DNA of 64,000 nt, from assembly GCF_003984625.1 (NCBI RefSeq), contig NZ_RWKH01000003.1:209881-273880 (forward strand), read 5' to 3'. The notes under the pieces are model-generated. The model was not told where the DNA came from. It worked only from the letters and a program-made list of their open reading frames with translations, and ran no database searches. Position numbers and translations under genes: made by a program. Below are positions 47,045-55,967 of the stretch, in pieces. This DNA comes from Variovorax sp. DXTD-1 (GTDB lineage: Bacteria > Pseudomonadota > Gammaproteobacteria > Burkholderiales > Burkholderiaceae_C). How positions within the stretch are numbered: position 1 is the stretch's first letter; each line of letters begins with the position of its first letter.

Positions 47045-47530
47045 ATGCCGTCTTTCGATACCGTCTGCGAACCAAATCTGCCCGAAGTGAAGAATGCGGT
47101 CGAAAACACCGCCAAGGAAATCGCAACGCGTTTCGATTTCAAGGGCACGGCCGCCGCCGTCGAGCTCAAGGACAAGGAAATCACCATGATCGGCGACGCC
47201 GAGTTCCAGCTCGTGCAGGTCGAAGACATTCTTCGCGCCAAGCTCACCAAGCGCAGCGTCGACGTGCGCTTTCTCGACAAGGGCGACGTCCAGAAGATCG
47301 GCGGCGACAAGGTCAAGCAGGTCATCAAGGTCAAGAGCGGCATCGAATCCGAGCAGGCCAAGAAAATCACCCGCATCATCAAGGACAGCAAGCTCAAGGT
47401 GCAGGCCGCCATCCAGGGCGACGCGGTGCGCATCACCGGCGCCAAGCGCGACGACCTGCAGGCCGCCATGGCGTTGATCAAGAAGGACGTGCCCGACATG
47501 CCCCTCTCGTTCAACAACTTCCGCGACTGA
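47045..47530 (+). CDS. yajQ: YajQ family nucleotide-binding protein
   Basis: A 161-residue protein starting [20 protein letters not shown] with ATRFDFKGT and the C-terminal [14 protein letters not shown], invariant features of the YajQ family. Members bind nucleotides, and one in Xanthomonas binds cyclic di-GMP and acts in virulence regulation. AGGAGAG precedes the ATG. The aspartic-protease-like gene follows by five bases. Confidence 0.95.
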   Translation: MPSFDTVCEPNLPEVKNAVENTAKEIATRFDFKGTAAAVELKDKEITMIGDAEFQLVQVEDILRAKLTKRSVDVRFLDKGDVQKIGGDKVKQVIKVKSGIESEQAKKITRIIKDSKLKVQAAIQGDAVRITGAKRDDLQAAMALIKKDVPDMPLSFNNFRD

Positions 47531-47535
47531 CCCGC

Positions 47536-48180
47536 ATGAAATCCCTCGTCGTCGCGGCGCAGCTGCTGGCGGCCGCAGCAGGGGCGCATGCGGCGAGCTC
47601 GGTCATGCTGACCGGCACCATCGGCAGCCGCGCGATCCTGATCGTGAACGGCGCGCCGCCCAAGACGGTGGCGGTCGGCGAAACCTTCCAGGGCGTGAAA
47701 CTGGTCTCGCTGCAAGCCGAGCAGGCGGTGGTCGAGATGGAAGGCAAGCGCGTCAACCTGCGCATGGACACGCCGGTGAGCATCGGCGGCGGAGCCGGTT
47801 CAGGCGGTGGCGGCAACCGCATCGTGCTGCCGGCCGACAGCCGCGGCCATTTTATGACGCAGGGCGCCATCAACGGCCGCCCCGTCACCTTCATGCTCGA
47901 CACCGGCGCCACGTCCATCGCCCTGTCGGCCGCCGACGCGCAGCGCATCGGCCTCGACTACAGCAAGGGCCAGCGCGTCCAGATGAACACCGCCAACGGC
48001 GTGTCCAGCGGCTACAAGCTGCGGCTGCAGTCGGTGCGCGTGGGCGATGTCGAGGTGTACGACATCGACGCCATCGTCTCGCCGCAGCCCATGCCCTTTG
48101 TTCTGCTGGGCAACAGCTTCATCAACCGCTTCTCGATGCGCCGGGACGCGGACCAGATGGTCCTGGAAAAACGCTATTGA
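47536..48180 (+). CDS. Periplasmic retropepsin-like aspartic protease family protein
   Basis: A 214-residue exported protein (signal peptide 1 to about 19, AGAHAA). A small N-terminal beta domain, a Gly/Ser linker (about 83-94), then a retropepsin-like clan AA domain: MLDTGATSIALS with catalytic D122, and VLLGNSFINRF near the end. This matches the TIGR02281 family of single-domain aspartic proteases common in proteobacteria, active as dimers. Cotranscribed with yajQ. Confidence 0.9.
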   Translation: MKSLVVAAQLLAAAAGAHAASSVMLTGTIGSRAILIVNGAPPKTVAVGETFQGVKLVSLQAEQAVVEMEGKRVNLRMDTPVSIGGGAGSGGGGNRIVLPADSRGHFMTQGAINGRPVTFMLDTGATSIALSAADAQRIGLDYSKGQRVQMNTANGVSSGYKLRLQSVRVGDVEVYDIDAIVSPQPMPFVLLGNSFINRFSMRRDADQMVLEKRY

Positions 48181-48189
48181 GCGTCCGCG

Positions 48190-48543
48190 TCAGGCCTGCG
48201 CGGCCGTGACGACGATCTCGATCTTGTAGGCCGCATTGGCCATCTTGGCCTGCACCGTCGCGCGCGGCGGGGTGTTGCCGGCGGGAATCCATGCATCCCA
48301 CACCTCGTTCATGGCCGTGATGTCGGTGATGTCCGCCAGGAAGATCTGCGTCATGAGAATGCGCGACTTGTCGCTGCCGGCCTCGGCCAGCAGGCGGTCG
48401 ACCATGGCCAGCACCTGCGTGGTCTGGCCGCGGATGTCCTGCGCGGTGTCGTCGGGCACCTGGCCGGCGAGGTAGATGGTGCCGTTGTGCACGGCCGTCT
48501 CGGACAGACGCGGGCCAACGTGGAAGCGGGTGATGGATGCCAT
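48190..48543 (-). CDS. RidA family protein
   Basis: A 117-residue RidA/YjgF homologue: HNGTIYLAGQVPDD, VLAMVDRLLAEAGSDKSRIL and the C-terminal PPRATVQAKMAN. It belongs to the second RidA subgroup (RutC/YoaB-like) rather than the one at 10.4 kb. The start is six bases after the plsY stop, so it is cotranscribed with it. Likely an imine deaminase. Confidence 0.9.
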   Translation of the reverse strand: MASITRFHVGPRLSETAVHNGTIYLAGQVPDDTAQDIRGQTTQVLAMVDRLLAEAGSDKSRILMTQIFLADITDITAMNEVWDAWIPAGNTPPRATVQAKMANAAYKIEIVVTAAQA

Positions 48544-48548
48544 GGTGT

Positions 48549-49184
48549 TCAAGCCTTTTTCTTCGAGCCGAGCTTCGACTCCGTGCCGGCCGCGAGCCGG
48601 CGGATGTTTTCGCGGTGCCGCCAGACGAGCAGCAGACTCATGATGATGATCGCAATCAGCACCGTGCGGTCGAGCGGCCACGCAATGTTGCCGCCAATCA
48701 GGTAGTACGCCGGCGCAAAAAAGGCCGCCACGAGCGACGACAGCGACGAATAGCGGAAGAACACCGCAATGATCAGCCAGGTGACGCCGGTGGCCAGCCC
48801 CAGCCAGGGCGCAATGCCCACCAGCACCCCGGCCGCGGTGGCCACGCCCTTGCCGCCCTGGAAGCCGAAGAACACGGGGTACAGATGGCCCAGGAAGGCC
48901 GCCAGGCCCGCCAGCGCAGCCACGCCCTCGCCCAGGCCCCACTGCGCGCCGAAGTGGCGGATGACGAACACCGGCAGCCAGCCCTTGAGCGCATCGAGCA
49001 GCAAGGTGGCCAGCGCCGCGCCCTTGTTGCCCGAGCGCAGCACGTTGGTGGCGCCGGGGTTGCCGCTGCCGTAGCTGCGCGGGTCGGCCATGCCGAGCGA
49101 TTTGCTCACGATGACCGCAAACGACAGCGAGCCGATCAGGTACGAAGCCACGATGGCAAGGAGGGAAGGCAAATGAAAGCTCAA
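48549..49184 (-). CDS. plsY: Glycerol-3-phosphate acyltransferase PlsY
   Basis: A 211-residue inner-membrane enzyme that acylates glycerol-3-phosphate from acyl-phosphate. Motifs are intact: [37 protein letters not shown] and the C-terminal [17 protein letters not shown] with KLGSKKK. The start is TTG at 49184 with GGAGC eight bases upstream; a longer frame reading from 49277 has no family similarity. Confidence 0.94.
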   Translation of the reverse strand: MSFHLPSLLAIVASYLIGSLSFAVIVSKSLGMADPRSYGSGNPGATNVLRSGNKGAALATLLLDALKGWLPVFVIRHFGAQWGLGEGVAALAGLAAFLGHLYPVFFGFQGGKGVATAAGVLVGIAPWLGLATGVTWLIIAVFFRYSSLSSLVAAFFAPAYYLIGGNIAWPLDRTVLIAIIIMSLLLVWRHRENIRRLAAGTESKLGSKKKA

Positions 49185-49225
49185 GGCGGCGCTCCACGAA
49201 GGATGGATGTTCTTATTCGGGCCGG

Positions 49226-49720
49226 CTATTCTGCCAGCGCGCACTGCACCGGCTTGGCGCCGAGCAGCGCCACGCACACCTGCGGGTCGATGCCCACCAG
49301 GTAGCCGCGCCGCCCGCCGTTGATTGCGATCTTCGGCAGCTCCAGGATGCTCGACTCGATGTACACCGGCATCTGGCGCCGCGTGCCGAAGGGCGAGGTG
49401 CCGCCCACCATGTAGCCGCTGTGGCGCTGCGCGACCTCGGGCTTGCAGGGCTCCACCGACTTGGCGCCGATCTGCCGCGCCAGGTTCTTGGTCGACACCG
49501 TGCGGTTGCCGTGCATCAGCACGATGAGCGGCTTGGCGTCCTGGTCCTGCATGACCAGCGTCTTCACCACGGTGAAGGGGTCGAGGCCCAGCACCTCGGC
49601 GCTGTGCTGCGCGCCGCCGTGCTCCAGGTACTCGTACGGGTGCTCCGTGAAGGCGACCTTGTGCTCGCGCAGCAGCTGGGTGGCCGGCGTTTCGGAGGTG
49701 TGGGTGTTTTTCCTGGCCAT
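49226..49720 (-). CDS. ybaK: Cys-tRNA(Pro)/Cys-tRNA(Cys) deacylase YbaK
   Basis: A 164-residue trans-editing protein that hydrolyses mischarged Cys-tRNA(Pro). The family elements [19 protein letters not shown], the lysine in VVKTLVM, and the loop [13 protein letters not shown] are present at normal length. It is 41 bases upstream of plsY in the same direction. Confidence 0.93.
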   Translation of the reverse strand: MARKNTHTSETPATQLLREHKVAFTEHPYEYLEHGGAQHSAEVLGLDPFTVVKTLVMQDQDAKPLIVLMHGNRTVSTKNLARQIGAKSVEPCKPEVAQRHSGYMVGGTSPFGTRRQMPVYIESSILELPKIAINGGRRGYLVGIDPQVCVALLGAKPVQCALAE

Positions 49721-49799
49721 CCTGCTGACGATTCGATTTTTTAGAGATTACTGTTTTACGATAAACTTTGTCTGTACAACATTAAATATCGAGCCAAAC

Positions 49800-50357
49800 A
49801 TGCAGCATACGTCAGCCTCGAAGGCAAGCTCCTCGTACTACCTGCGGCGGCACGCTCAAATCGTGCACACGCTCATCCTCGCCGGAGGCGCGCTGCTCCT
49901 GGCGCAGCCCGTCCTGCTGCTGGTGTTCAACCAGGGGCTGGAGTTGTTCGGCGGAGCCAACCTCCTTGGCCTGCCCAGCCTGCCGACGGACGACCCGGCA
50001 CGTTGGCGCACTGCGGCCGTCAGCCTTCTGCCCGTTGGCGGCGGTTTGTACGCCCTGCGGCACCTCTGGCGGCTGTTCGACGAATACGGACATGGCCGGG
50101 TCTTCAGCGCCGCAGCGCTAGACGCGCTGGCGCGCTTCGCGTGGGCTGTGCTGCTGCTGGCGCTGCTGCTTCCGCTGGCGCGCGGCCTGATGACAGTGGC
50201 ACTGAGCATCGGCAACCCGCCGGGCCAGCGCTTCCTGTCGATAACCATCGCGTGGTTCGATTGCCTGCACATCCTCTTCGGTGCGGTGCTCGTGGCCATC
50301 GCACGCGTGATGGTCGAGGCTCGCCGCATGGCCGACGACAATGCAGGCTTCGTCTGA
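49800..50357 (+). CDS. DUF2975 membrane protein
   Basis: A 185-residue membrane protein with four helices (about 20-42, 72-90, 115-140, 155-178). YEYGHGRVFSAAALDALARF (here DEYGHGRVFSAAALDALA) is the central DUF2975 pattern. The family is nearly always followed by a small Cro/C1-type regulator gene, as here. The promoter region upstream, 49735-49795, is AT-rich for this genome. Function of the family is not established. Confidence 0.82.
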   Translation: MQHTSASKASSSYYLRRHAQIVHTLILAGGALLLAQPVLLLVFNQGLELFGGANLLGLPSLPTDDPARWRTAAVSLLPVGGGLYALRHLWRLFDEYGHGRVFSAAALDALARFAWAVLLLALLLPLARGLMTVALSIGNPPGQRFLSITIAWFDCLHILFGAVLVAIARVMVEARRMADDNAGFV

Positions 50358-50364
50358 AGACGCC

Positions 50365-50580
50365 ATGCCCATCATCGTGAACCTCGATGTCATGCTCGCG
50401 CGGCGCAAGATGCGCTCGCGCGAGTTGGCGGAGCACGTCGGCATCACCGAGCAGAACCTTTCACTCCTCAAAAGCGGCAAGGTGCGCGGTGTGCGCTTCG
50501 ACACGCTGGAGCGCATCTGCGAGGCGCTCGAGTGCCAGCCAGGTGACCTGCTCGAATGGCAGCCGGCTCCCGGAGACTGA
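50365..50580 (+). CDS. Cro/C1-type HTH regulator (YozG-like)
   Basis: A 71-residue DNA-binding protein: MPIIVNLDVMLARRKMRSRE, then LAEHVGITEQNLSLLKSGK (helix-turn-helix) and LERICEALECQPGDLLEW, the YozG/YdcN-like small XRE pattern. Eight bases after the DUF2975 stop, with an alternative start at 50341 inside that gene. It probably regulates its own operon. Confidence 0.9.
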   Translation: MPIIVNLDVMLARRKMRSRELAEHVGITEQNLSLLKSGKVRGVRFDTLERICEALECQPGDLLEWQPAPGD

Positions 50581-51167
50581 TGCCGCGTCCGGCCCTGCCG
50601 GCACTGGTGCTGGCCGTGGTGACCATACATGCGGCCGTGTTGTGGCTGCTGCTGGTTGCCAGCCAACCGCACGAAAGACCGGCGGGTTCGATCAAGCGCA
50701 TCGCCATGGAAGTCGTCCAGGTCGTCACGCCGGCTAAGCCGGCCCCGTCGGAGCAACGGGAACAACCGACTGTCAAGCCACGAACCGCGCCAATGGCAGC
50801 CGCCCCTCGCCCCGTCCCCAGGCGTGCGTCGCGGCCGGCGCCCAGCGGCTCGATCCCCGCGACGCCAGACACCTTGGCCGAGCCCGCGCAGGCAACGGGC
50901 CCGCCTGCCACGCCCCCGCTCACCCTGGACACCGAAGCCACGAGGCGTGCCCTCCGCGACGTGGCCCGGCAACGCTCTTTCGCCGACCAGGCGAACCAGA
51001 GCATTAATGGCCGCGCCCGCTCCGCGCTCGACACGCCGCTCAGTGCGGGTGTCGCCAACGCAGCGCGCGGCGACTGCATGCGCGGCCAATTCAAGGGCAG
51101 CGACATGGGCCTGCTCAGCTTGCCCATGCTTGCCCTGGCCGCCGCCAGGAACGAATGCGGTCGCTGA
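50580..51167 (+). CDS. Proline-rich single-pass periplasmic protein (TonB-like layout)
   Basis: A 195-residue protein with one N-terminal helix (about 7-28, ALVLAVVTIHAAVLWLLLVA) and a long Pro/Ala/Arg-rich region (about 50-125). The C-terminal 70 residues form a small domain with two cysteines (GDCMRGQF, NECGR). The layout resembles TonB, but the TonB C-terminal fold is not recognisable. Its ATG overlaps the HTH gene stop (TGATG), so the three genes are coupled. No family recognised. Confidence 0.65.
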   Translation: MPRPALPALVLAVVTIHAAVLWLLLVASQPHERPAGSIKRIAMEVVQVVTPAKPAPSEQREQPTVKPRTAPMAAAPRPVPRRASRPAPSGSIPATPDTLAEPAQATGPPATPPLTLDTEATRRALRDVARQRSFADQANQSINGRARSALDTPLSAGVANAARGDCMRGQFKGSDMGLLSLPMLALAAARNECGR

Positions 51168-51178
51168 GCTGAACAGCG

Positions 51179-52240
51179 TCAGGTCGCCGGGTCCCGGATC
51201 TCCCAGCGGATCTGATCGATCTCGGCCAGGACTGCCGGCGAAAGCGTGGTGCCCCACACGTCAAGGTCTTCGTCGAGCTGCGCCACCGTGGTCACGCCGA
51301 TGATGGTGCTTGCCACCTGCCACTTGGTGTAGCAGAAGGCCAGCGCCAGCTGCACCGGCGTCAGGCCGTTGTCGCGTGCCAGCTGGTTGTAGCGGCGCGC
51401 CGCCTTCAATGCATCGGGCCGGCCCCAGCGCTGCTTGCGCACCGATTCGTAGCTCGAAATTCGCGCGCCCTTCGGAGCCTCGGGCCCCTCGATGCCACCC
51501 TGGTCGTACTTGCCGGTCAACAGGCCGAAGGCGAGCGGCGAATACGCCAGCAGCGAAACGCCGAGCCGGTGCATCGTCTCGTCGAGCCCGTTCTCGAGCC
51601 CGCGGCTCACCAGGTTGTAGACGTTCTGCACCGAGGCCACGCGCGGCAGGCCGTGCTGTTCGGCCAGGCGCACGAACTCATGCACGCCGTACGGCGTTTC
51701 GTTCGAAAGGCCGATTTCGCGCACCTTGCCGGCCTTGACCAGCCCGCCCAGTGCCTCGAGCTGCTCGTGAATCGGGGTTTGCGAGGTTTCCTTGGCCGGG
51801 TCGTAGTAAAGCGCGCCGAAGGCCGGCACGTGGCGCTCGGGCCAGTGGATCTGGTACAGGTCGATGACGTCGGTCTTCAGCCTTTTGAGGCTGGCGTTGC
51901 ACGACGCCACGATGTCGGCCGCCGTCATGCCCGTGCCTTCGCGCACCCAGGGCGTGGCGCGCACCGGGCCGGCCACCTTGGTGGCGAGCGTGACCTTCTG
52001 GCGCGCGCCGGGATTGGCCGCAAACCAGTTGCCGATGATGGTTTCGGTGGCGCCGTAGGTCTCCTTGCGCGTGGGCACCGCGTACATCTCGGCCGTGTCG
52101 ATGAAATCGACGCCGCGCTCCAGCGAGCGGCTCAAGATGGCATGCGAGGTGGGCTCGTCCACCTGTTCGCCGAATGTCATGGTGCCAAGGCAGATCGGGG
52201 TGACCTGCAGGCTGCTCTGGCCGAGTTGGATTTTTTTCAT
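51179..52240 (-). CDS. Aldo/keto reductase (Tas-like)
   Basis: A 353-residue NADPH-dependent aldo/keto reductase of the Tas branch. The catalytic tetrad is seen as D48 and Y53 in FIDTAEMYAVPT, lysine in TLATKVAG and histidine in LYQIHWPER. QVTPICLGTMTFGEQ and IIGVTTVAQLDEDL are also typical. The start ATG at 52240 lacks a strong ribosome-binding site. The physiological substrate is unknown. Confidence 0.92.
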   Translation of the reverse strand: MKKIQLGQSSLQVTPICLGTMTFGEQVDEPTSHAILSRSLERGVDFIDTAEMYAVPTRKETYGATETIIGNWFAANPGARQKVTLATKVAGPVRATPWVREGTGMTAADIVASCNASLKRLKTDVIDLYQIHWPERHVPAFGALYYDPAKETSQTPIHEQLEALGGLVKAGKVREIGLSNETPYGVHEFVRLAEQHGLPRVASVQNVYNLVSRGLENGLDETMHRLGVSLLAYSPLAFGLLTGKYDQGGIEGPEAPKGARISSYESVRKQRWGRPDALKAARRYNQLARDNGLTPVQLALAFCYTKWQVASTIIGVTTVAQLDEDLDVWGTTLSPAVLAEIDQIRWEIRDPAT

Positions 52241-52355
52241 GCGCGGAATGCTACCGCCCTCCTTTGCGGTGTGCAGGCCGCGGGCCCAAAACCCGGGCGC
52301 GCACTGTCTTGTGGCGGACTGCGCCGCGGCCGCCGGCTCCGTATCATCGGCGCCC

Positions 52356-53285
52356 ATGTACCAAGCCCTTCGTCCTTCGCGCACCGAATTCGTGCCCGTG
52401 CGCAACCTCCGCTACCACGTGCGCGTATGGGGCGAGCCCTCCGCGGCGCGGCCGCCGTTGGTGCTGCTGCACGGCTGGATGGACGTGGGGGCCTCCTGGC
52501 AGTTCGTGGTCGATGCGCTGGCCGAAGAGCGCTTCATCGTCGCGCCCGACTGGCGCGGCTTCGGGCTGACCGATGGCGGCGGTGTCGACAACTACTGGCT
52601 GCCCGACTACCTCGCCGATCTCGAATGGCTGCTCGACCACTACGCGGGCGAAGGCGATGCGGCCCGGCCTGTCGACCTGGTCGGCCACAGCATGGGCGGC
52701 AATGTCGCCATGCACTATGCGGGCGTGAGGCCCGAGCGCATTCGCCGACTGGTCAATTGCGAAGGCTTCGGCATGCCCGCGCGCAAACCCGAGGAAGCGC
52801 CCGCGCGCTACGGGCAATGGATCGACGAACTCAAGCGGCTGCACCGCGGCGAAATGGCGCTTGCCGGCTACTCGTCGGTCGACGGTGTGGCGCGGCGGCT
52901 CATGAAGACCAACCCGCGCCTCACACCCGACAAGGCGAACTGGCTGGCCGGCCATTGGTCGGCCCTCCAGGCGCAGGCCGAAGGCGGCGAGCGCTGGCAG
53001 ATCCTCGGCGACGCCGCGCACAAGATCATCAACGCGAACATCTTCCGGGTCGATGAAACGCTCGCGCTCTATGCGCGGATTTCAGCGCCCACGCTGATGG
53101 TCGAAGCTGCGGACGACAGCCTGCACGGCTGGTGGAAAAACCGCTACACCCTCGATGAGTTCCACGAGCGCCTGAAGTCCATGCCTTCGGTGCGCATCGA
53201 GCAAGTCGCCGACGCGGGCCACATGCTGCACCACGACCAGCCGCAGCGCGTGGCCGGGCTGATCGAGCAGTTCCTGGCCGGCTGA
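52356..53285 (+). CDS. Alpha/beta-fold hydrolase
   Basis: A 309-residue hydrolase. The oxyanion motif is LLHGWMDVGASW, the nucleophile elbow GHSMGGNVAMH and the histidine GHMLHHDQP near the end; the acid is probably in MVEAADDSLHG. It is divergent from the aldo/keto reductase gene. An esterase or serine-hydrolase role is inferred from the fold only. Confidence 0.9.
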   Translation: MYQALRPSRTEFVPVRNLRYHVRVWGEPSAARPPLVLLHGWMDVGASWQFVVDALAEERFIVAPDWRGFGLTDGGGVDNYWLPDYLADLEWLLDHYAGEGDAARPVDLVGHSMGGNVAMHYAGVRPERIRRLVNCEGFGMPARKPEEAPARYGQWIDELKRLHRGEMALAGYSSVDGVARRLMKTNPRLTPDKANWLAGHWSALQAQAEGGERWQILGDAAHKIINANIFRVDETLALYARISAPTLMVEAADDSLHGWWKNRYTLDEFHERLKSMPSVRIEQVADAGHMLHHDQPQRVAGLIEQFLAG

Positions 53286-53297
53286 GCCAGCAGGGTT

Positions 53298-54005
53298 TCA
53301 GTTGGCGGCGCGGCCCTGCACGGTGCGCTGCAACGCCGCGCGCGCCAGCAGCCGCGTCGAATCGAGCGTGGGCAGCGGCGAGTTCACGTCGTTCATGATC
53401 AGCGGAATTTCGGTGCAGCCGAGCACCACCGCGTCGCAGCCGTCTTCGTCCTTCATGCGCTGTATGACGCGGCGGAACGCCGTGATGGCGTCGGGCGTGA
53501 AAACACCGCAAACCAACTCGTCCATGATGATGCGGTTGATCTCTTCGCGCTCATCGGCAGTAGGCCGAACGTACTCGAGCCCCCTGGCAGAGAGCTTCTC
53601 GGGATAGACCTCGCTCTCGACCAGCCAGCGCGTGCCGGTGATGGCCAGGCGCCGGAAACCGCGCTGCGCGGCCTCCTCGGCCACGCACTCCGCAATATGC
53701 AACCAAGGCAACGGCGAGCGCGCCTCGATGAAAGGCAGCGCCTGGTGAATGGTGTTGTCGGGGCAGACCAGAAAGCTCGCACCGATCTTCGCGAGCTTGC
53801 TCGCCGAAGCGAGCATGACCTCGCCCACGCCGCGCCAGTCATTGCGATAGATGTGCTGCATGTAGTCGGCAAGCGACGGCGTGTGCATCGAGACTTCAGG
53901 ATGCGCATGCGGGCCGAGCAGTTGGGCCCCCTCCACGCAGATGGTTTGGTAGCAGAGCGCCGCGCCTTCGGCGGAGCATCCGACGATTCCGATGTGCTGG
54001 GTCAT
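53298..54005 (-). CDS. Aspartate/glutamate-type (Asp/Glu/hydantoin) racemase
   Basis: A 235-residue racemase. Both catalytic cysteines are present: SFLVCPDNTIHQA and VVLGCTEIPLI. IGIVGCSAEGAALCY and AEEAAQRGFRRLAITGT match the family. The start is ATG 54005 (GTG 54011 is possible). It is the last gene in the metN-metI-metQ-cupin direction, 51 bases after the cupin-like gene, so it may act on amino acids taken up by that transporter, possibly including D-methionine. That link is inferred from context. Confidence 0.86.
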   Translation of the reverse strand: MTQHIGIVGCSAEGAALCYQTICVEGAQLLGPHAHPEVSMHTPSLADYMQHIYRNDWRGVGEVMLASASKLAKIGASFLVCPDNTIHQALPFIEARSPLPWLHIAECVAEEAAQRGFRRLAITGTRWLVESEVYPEKLSARGLEYVRPTADEREEINRIIMDELVCGVFTPDAITAFRRVIQRMKDEDGCDAVVLGCTEIPLIMNDVNSPLPTLDSTRLLARAALQRTVQGRAAN

Positions 54006-54056
54006 TCGCACATGCTACAAGCCTGCGGCCCGGCGTGCGCCAGACCGGCTTCGAAC

Positions 54057-54413
54057 TCAGTCTTCTTCGTCCGCGTCGTTGCCCGTCAGCATCAGCACCT
54101 CTTCGACGAAGGCGTCGAAGTGCGGCAGCGCGGCGGGCAGCGGCCGGGCCGGTGCGGCCTGGCCGTCGTCGAAAAAATGCTCCGCGCCGGCCGACATGTC
54201 CACCCATTCACCCGCCTCGAACAGCAGGCCCAGGTAGCCGTCTTCGGTGCGCACATAGAACAAGCTCGCACGCTCGAGCGCCCGCTGGCCTGCGGGCGCT
54301 TCTTCACGGCCCCAGGTCACGCCTTGCCCGGCCAGGCGCTCGGTGATGCGGCCGTCGCACACATGCGTGTCGCACCAGCGTCCTTCGGCATCGAAAACGG
54401 CGAGCACGGGCAT
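54057..54413 (-). CDS. Degenerate acireductone-dioxygenase-like cupin
   Basis: A 118-residue protein. The start, MPVLAVFDAEGRW then GRITERLAGQGVTWGR, matches the N-terminal strand and helix of acireductone dioxygenase (ITxxLxxxGVxFERW). LFYVRTEDGYLGLLFEAGEW and AEHFFDDG match its C-terminal cupin strands, where active enzymes have PAHTPHWFDMG. The central HxHxxxE metal cluster is missing because about 60 residues are absent, so dioxygenase activity is unlikely; one histidine remains. It lies 20 bases downstream of metQ in a methionine-uptake operon, which suits a methionine-salvage relative. Assignment is by eye and moderate. Confidence 0.6.
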   Translation of the reverse strand: MPVLAVFDAEGRWCDTHVCDGRITERLAGQGVTWGREEAPAGQRALERASLFYVRTEDGYLGLLFEAGEWVDMSAGAEHFFDDGQAAPARPLPAALPHFDAFVEEVLMLTGNDADEED

Positions 54414-54433
54414 GGGCGTCCTTTGCTTGAAAG

Positions 54434-55255
54434 TTACTGCAGGAAGCTGGGCTTGGCGTAGCCCTGGAACTTGGTGTCGACCACGGCCTTGAACTCCTTG
54501 GAGCGGTAGGCGTCGGCAATGTCCTTGGCCCAGGGCGCGTTCTTGTCCGCGCTCTTCACGGCCACCACGTTCAGGTAGTAGTCGGGCGTCTTCTCGAGCA
54601 CCACGGCCTCGGTGAGCTTCAGGCCCGACGAGATTGCGAAGTTGCCGTTGACGATGGCGTATTCGGTATCGCCCAGCGAGCGCGGCAGCTGCGCGGCTTC
54701 GAGCGGAATGAACTTCAGCTTCTTCGGGTTCTCGGCCACGTCTTTTTCAGACGCGCGCAGCGGATCGACGCCGGGCTTGATGGTGATGAGCTTGTTCTGC
54801 TCCAGCAGCACCAGCGCGCGGGCCAGGTTGCTCGGGTCGTTAGGCAGCGTGAAACGGTCGCCCTCTTTCACCTCGGCCAGGGTCTTGCGCTTGGTCGAAT
54901 ACACGCCCAGCGGCGCGATCGGGCCCTGCACCAGTTCGGCAAGGTCCAGCTTCTGGTCGGCGGAGAACTTCTTCAGGTAGACCTGATGCTGAAAGAAATT
55001 GGCGTCGAGCGAGCCCTGGGCCAGCGCGAGGTTGGGCTGCACATAGTCGTTGAACTCGACCAGCTTCACCTTGTAGCCCTTCTTCTCCAGGATGGGGACG
55101 ATGCCGGCCTTGAGCTGGTCGATGTTCGAGCCGGCGGTGCCGCCGATGACGAGGTTCTTCTTGGCTTCTTGCGCCTGTGCCAGCGAGAGGCCGCCGAACG
55201 ACAGGGCGGCAAGAGACAGGGCGAGGACGGAACGGCGCAGCAGTGCGGTTTTCAT
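54434..55255 (-). CDS. metQ: Methionine-binding protein MetQ/NlpA family
   Basis: A 273-residue periplasmic protein with signal peptide ending LAQAQE and no lipobox cysteine. Family features are VKLVEFNDYVQPNLALAQGS, LDANFFQHQVYL and the SxxDPSNLARAL pocket (LPNDPSNLARALVLLEQ). It binds methionine (L or D) and feeds MetNI. It lies 49 bases after metI in the operon; a paralogue with 40-50% apparent similarity is encoded divergently at 57.1 kb. Confidence 0.92.
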   Translation of the reverse strand: MKTALLRRSVLALSLAALSFGGLSLAQAQEAKKNLVIGGTAGSNIDQLKAGIVPILEKKGYKVKLVEFNDYVQPNLALAQGSLDANFFQHQVYLKKFSADQKLDLAELVQGPIAPLGVYSTKRKTLAEVKEGDRFTLPNDPSNLARALVLLEQNKLITIKPGVDPLRASEKDVAENPKKLKFIPLEAAQLPRSLGDTEYAIVNGNFAISSGLKLTEAVVLEKTPDYYLNVVAVKSADKNAPWAKDIADAYRSKEFKAVVDTKFQGYAKPSFLQ

Positions 55256-55304
55256 GGAATGAGCAGGAGAGAAAAGAGACAAAAGGAAAGAGAAAAACAA
55301 AAAA

Positions 55305-55967
55305 TCAACGCTTGTCCAGCCTGCGCGCCGTGGTGTTGCCCACGAACTGCAGGATCTGTACCAGCACCACGAGCAGCGCCACGGTGAGCACCATCACGTC
55401 GGTCTGAAAGCGGTAGTAGCCGTAGCGGATGGCCAGGTCGCCAATGCCGCCGCCGCCCACCACGCCGGCAATGGCCGAGTAGGAGAGAAAGCTCACCGCC
55501 AACACCGTGAGCGCCAGCACCAGACCGGAGCGCGCCTCCACCACCAGCACGCGCCAAACGATCTGCAGCTCCGAAGCGCCCATGGCGTGCGCCGCCTCGA
55601 TCACGCCGCGCGGCACCTCGCGCAGGCACTGGTCGACGAGCCGCGCAAAGTACGGAATGGCCGCAAACGACAACGGCACCGCGGCCGCCAGCGGCCCGAT
55701 GGACGTGCCGGCAATCACGCGCGTGAACGGCACCAGCGCCACCAGCAAAATGATGAAAGGAAACGAACGCACGGTGTTCACGATCCAGTTGAGCACAAGG
55801 AACGCCGGCTTGTTTTCGAGCGACTGGCCCGGCCCCAGCAAGAACAGCAGAATGCCCAGCGGCCCGCCAATCAGCACCGCGGCCGAGAGGCCGATGGCCA
55901 GCATCAGGAAGGTCTGGCCCGTGGCCACCCACAGCTCGGGGAGGATGGGCGCGATGTTTTCAAACAT
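55305..55967 (-). CDS. metI: Methionine ABC transporter permease MetI
   Basis: A 220-residue inner-membrane permease with five helices and the EAA loop EAAHAMGASELQIVWRVLV. NTVRSFPFIILLVALVPFTR is the MetI signature. Its ATG overlaps the metN stop by eight bases, ensuring coupled synthesis of the ATPase and permease. Confidence 0.96.
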   Translation of the reverse strand: MFENIAPILPELWVATGQTFLMLAIGLSAAVLIGGPLGILLFLLGPGQSLENKPAFLVLNWIVNTVRSFPFIILLVALVPFTRVIAGTSIGPLAAAVPLSFAAIPYFARLVDQCLREVPRGVIEAAHAMGASELQIVWRVLVVEARSGLVLALTVLAVSFLSYSAIAGVVGGGGIGDLAIRYGYYRFQTDVMVLTVALLVVLVQILQFVGNTTARRLDKR

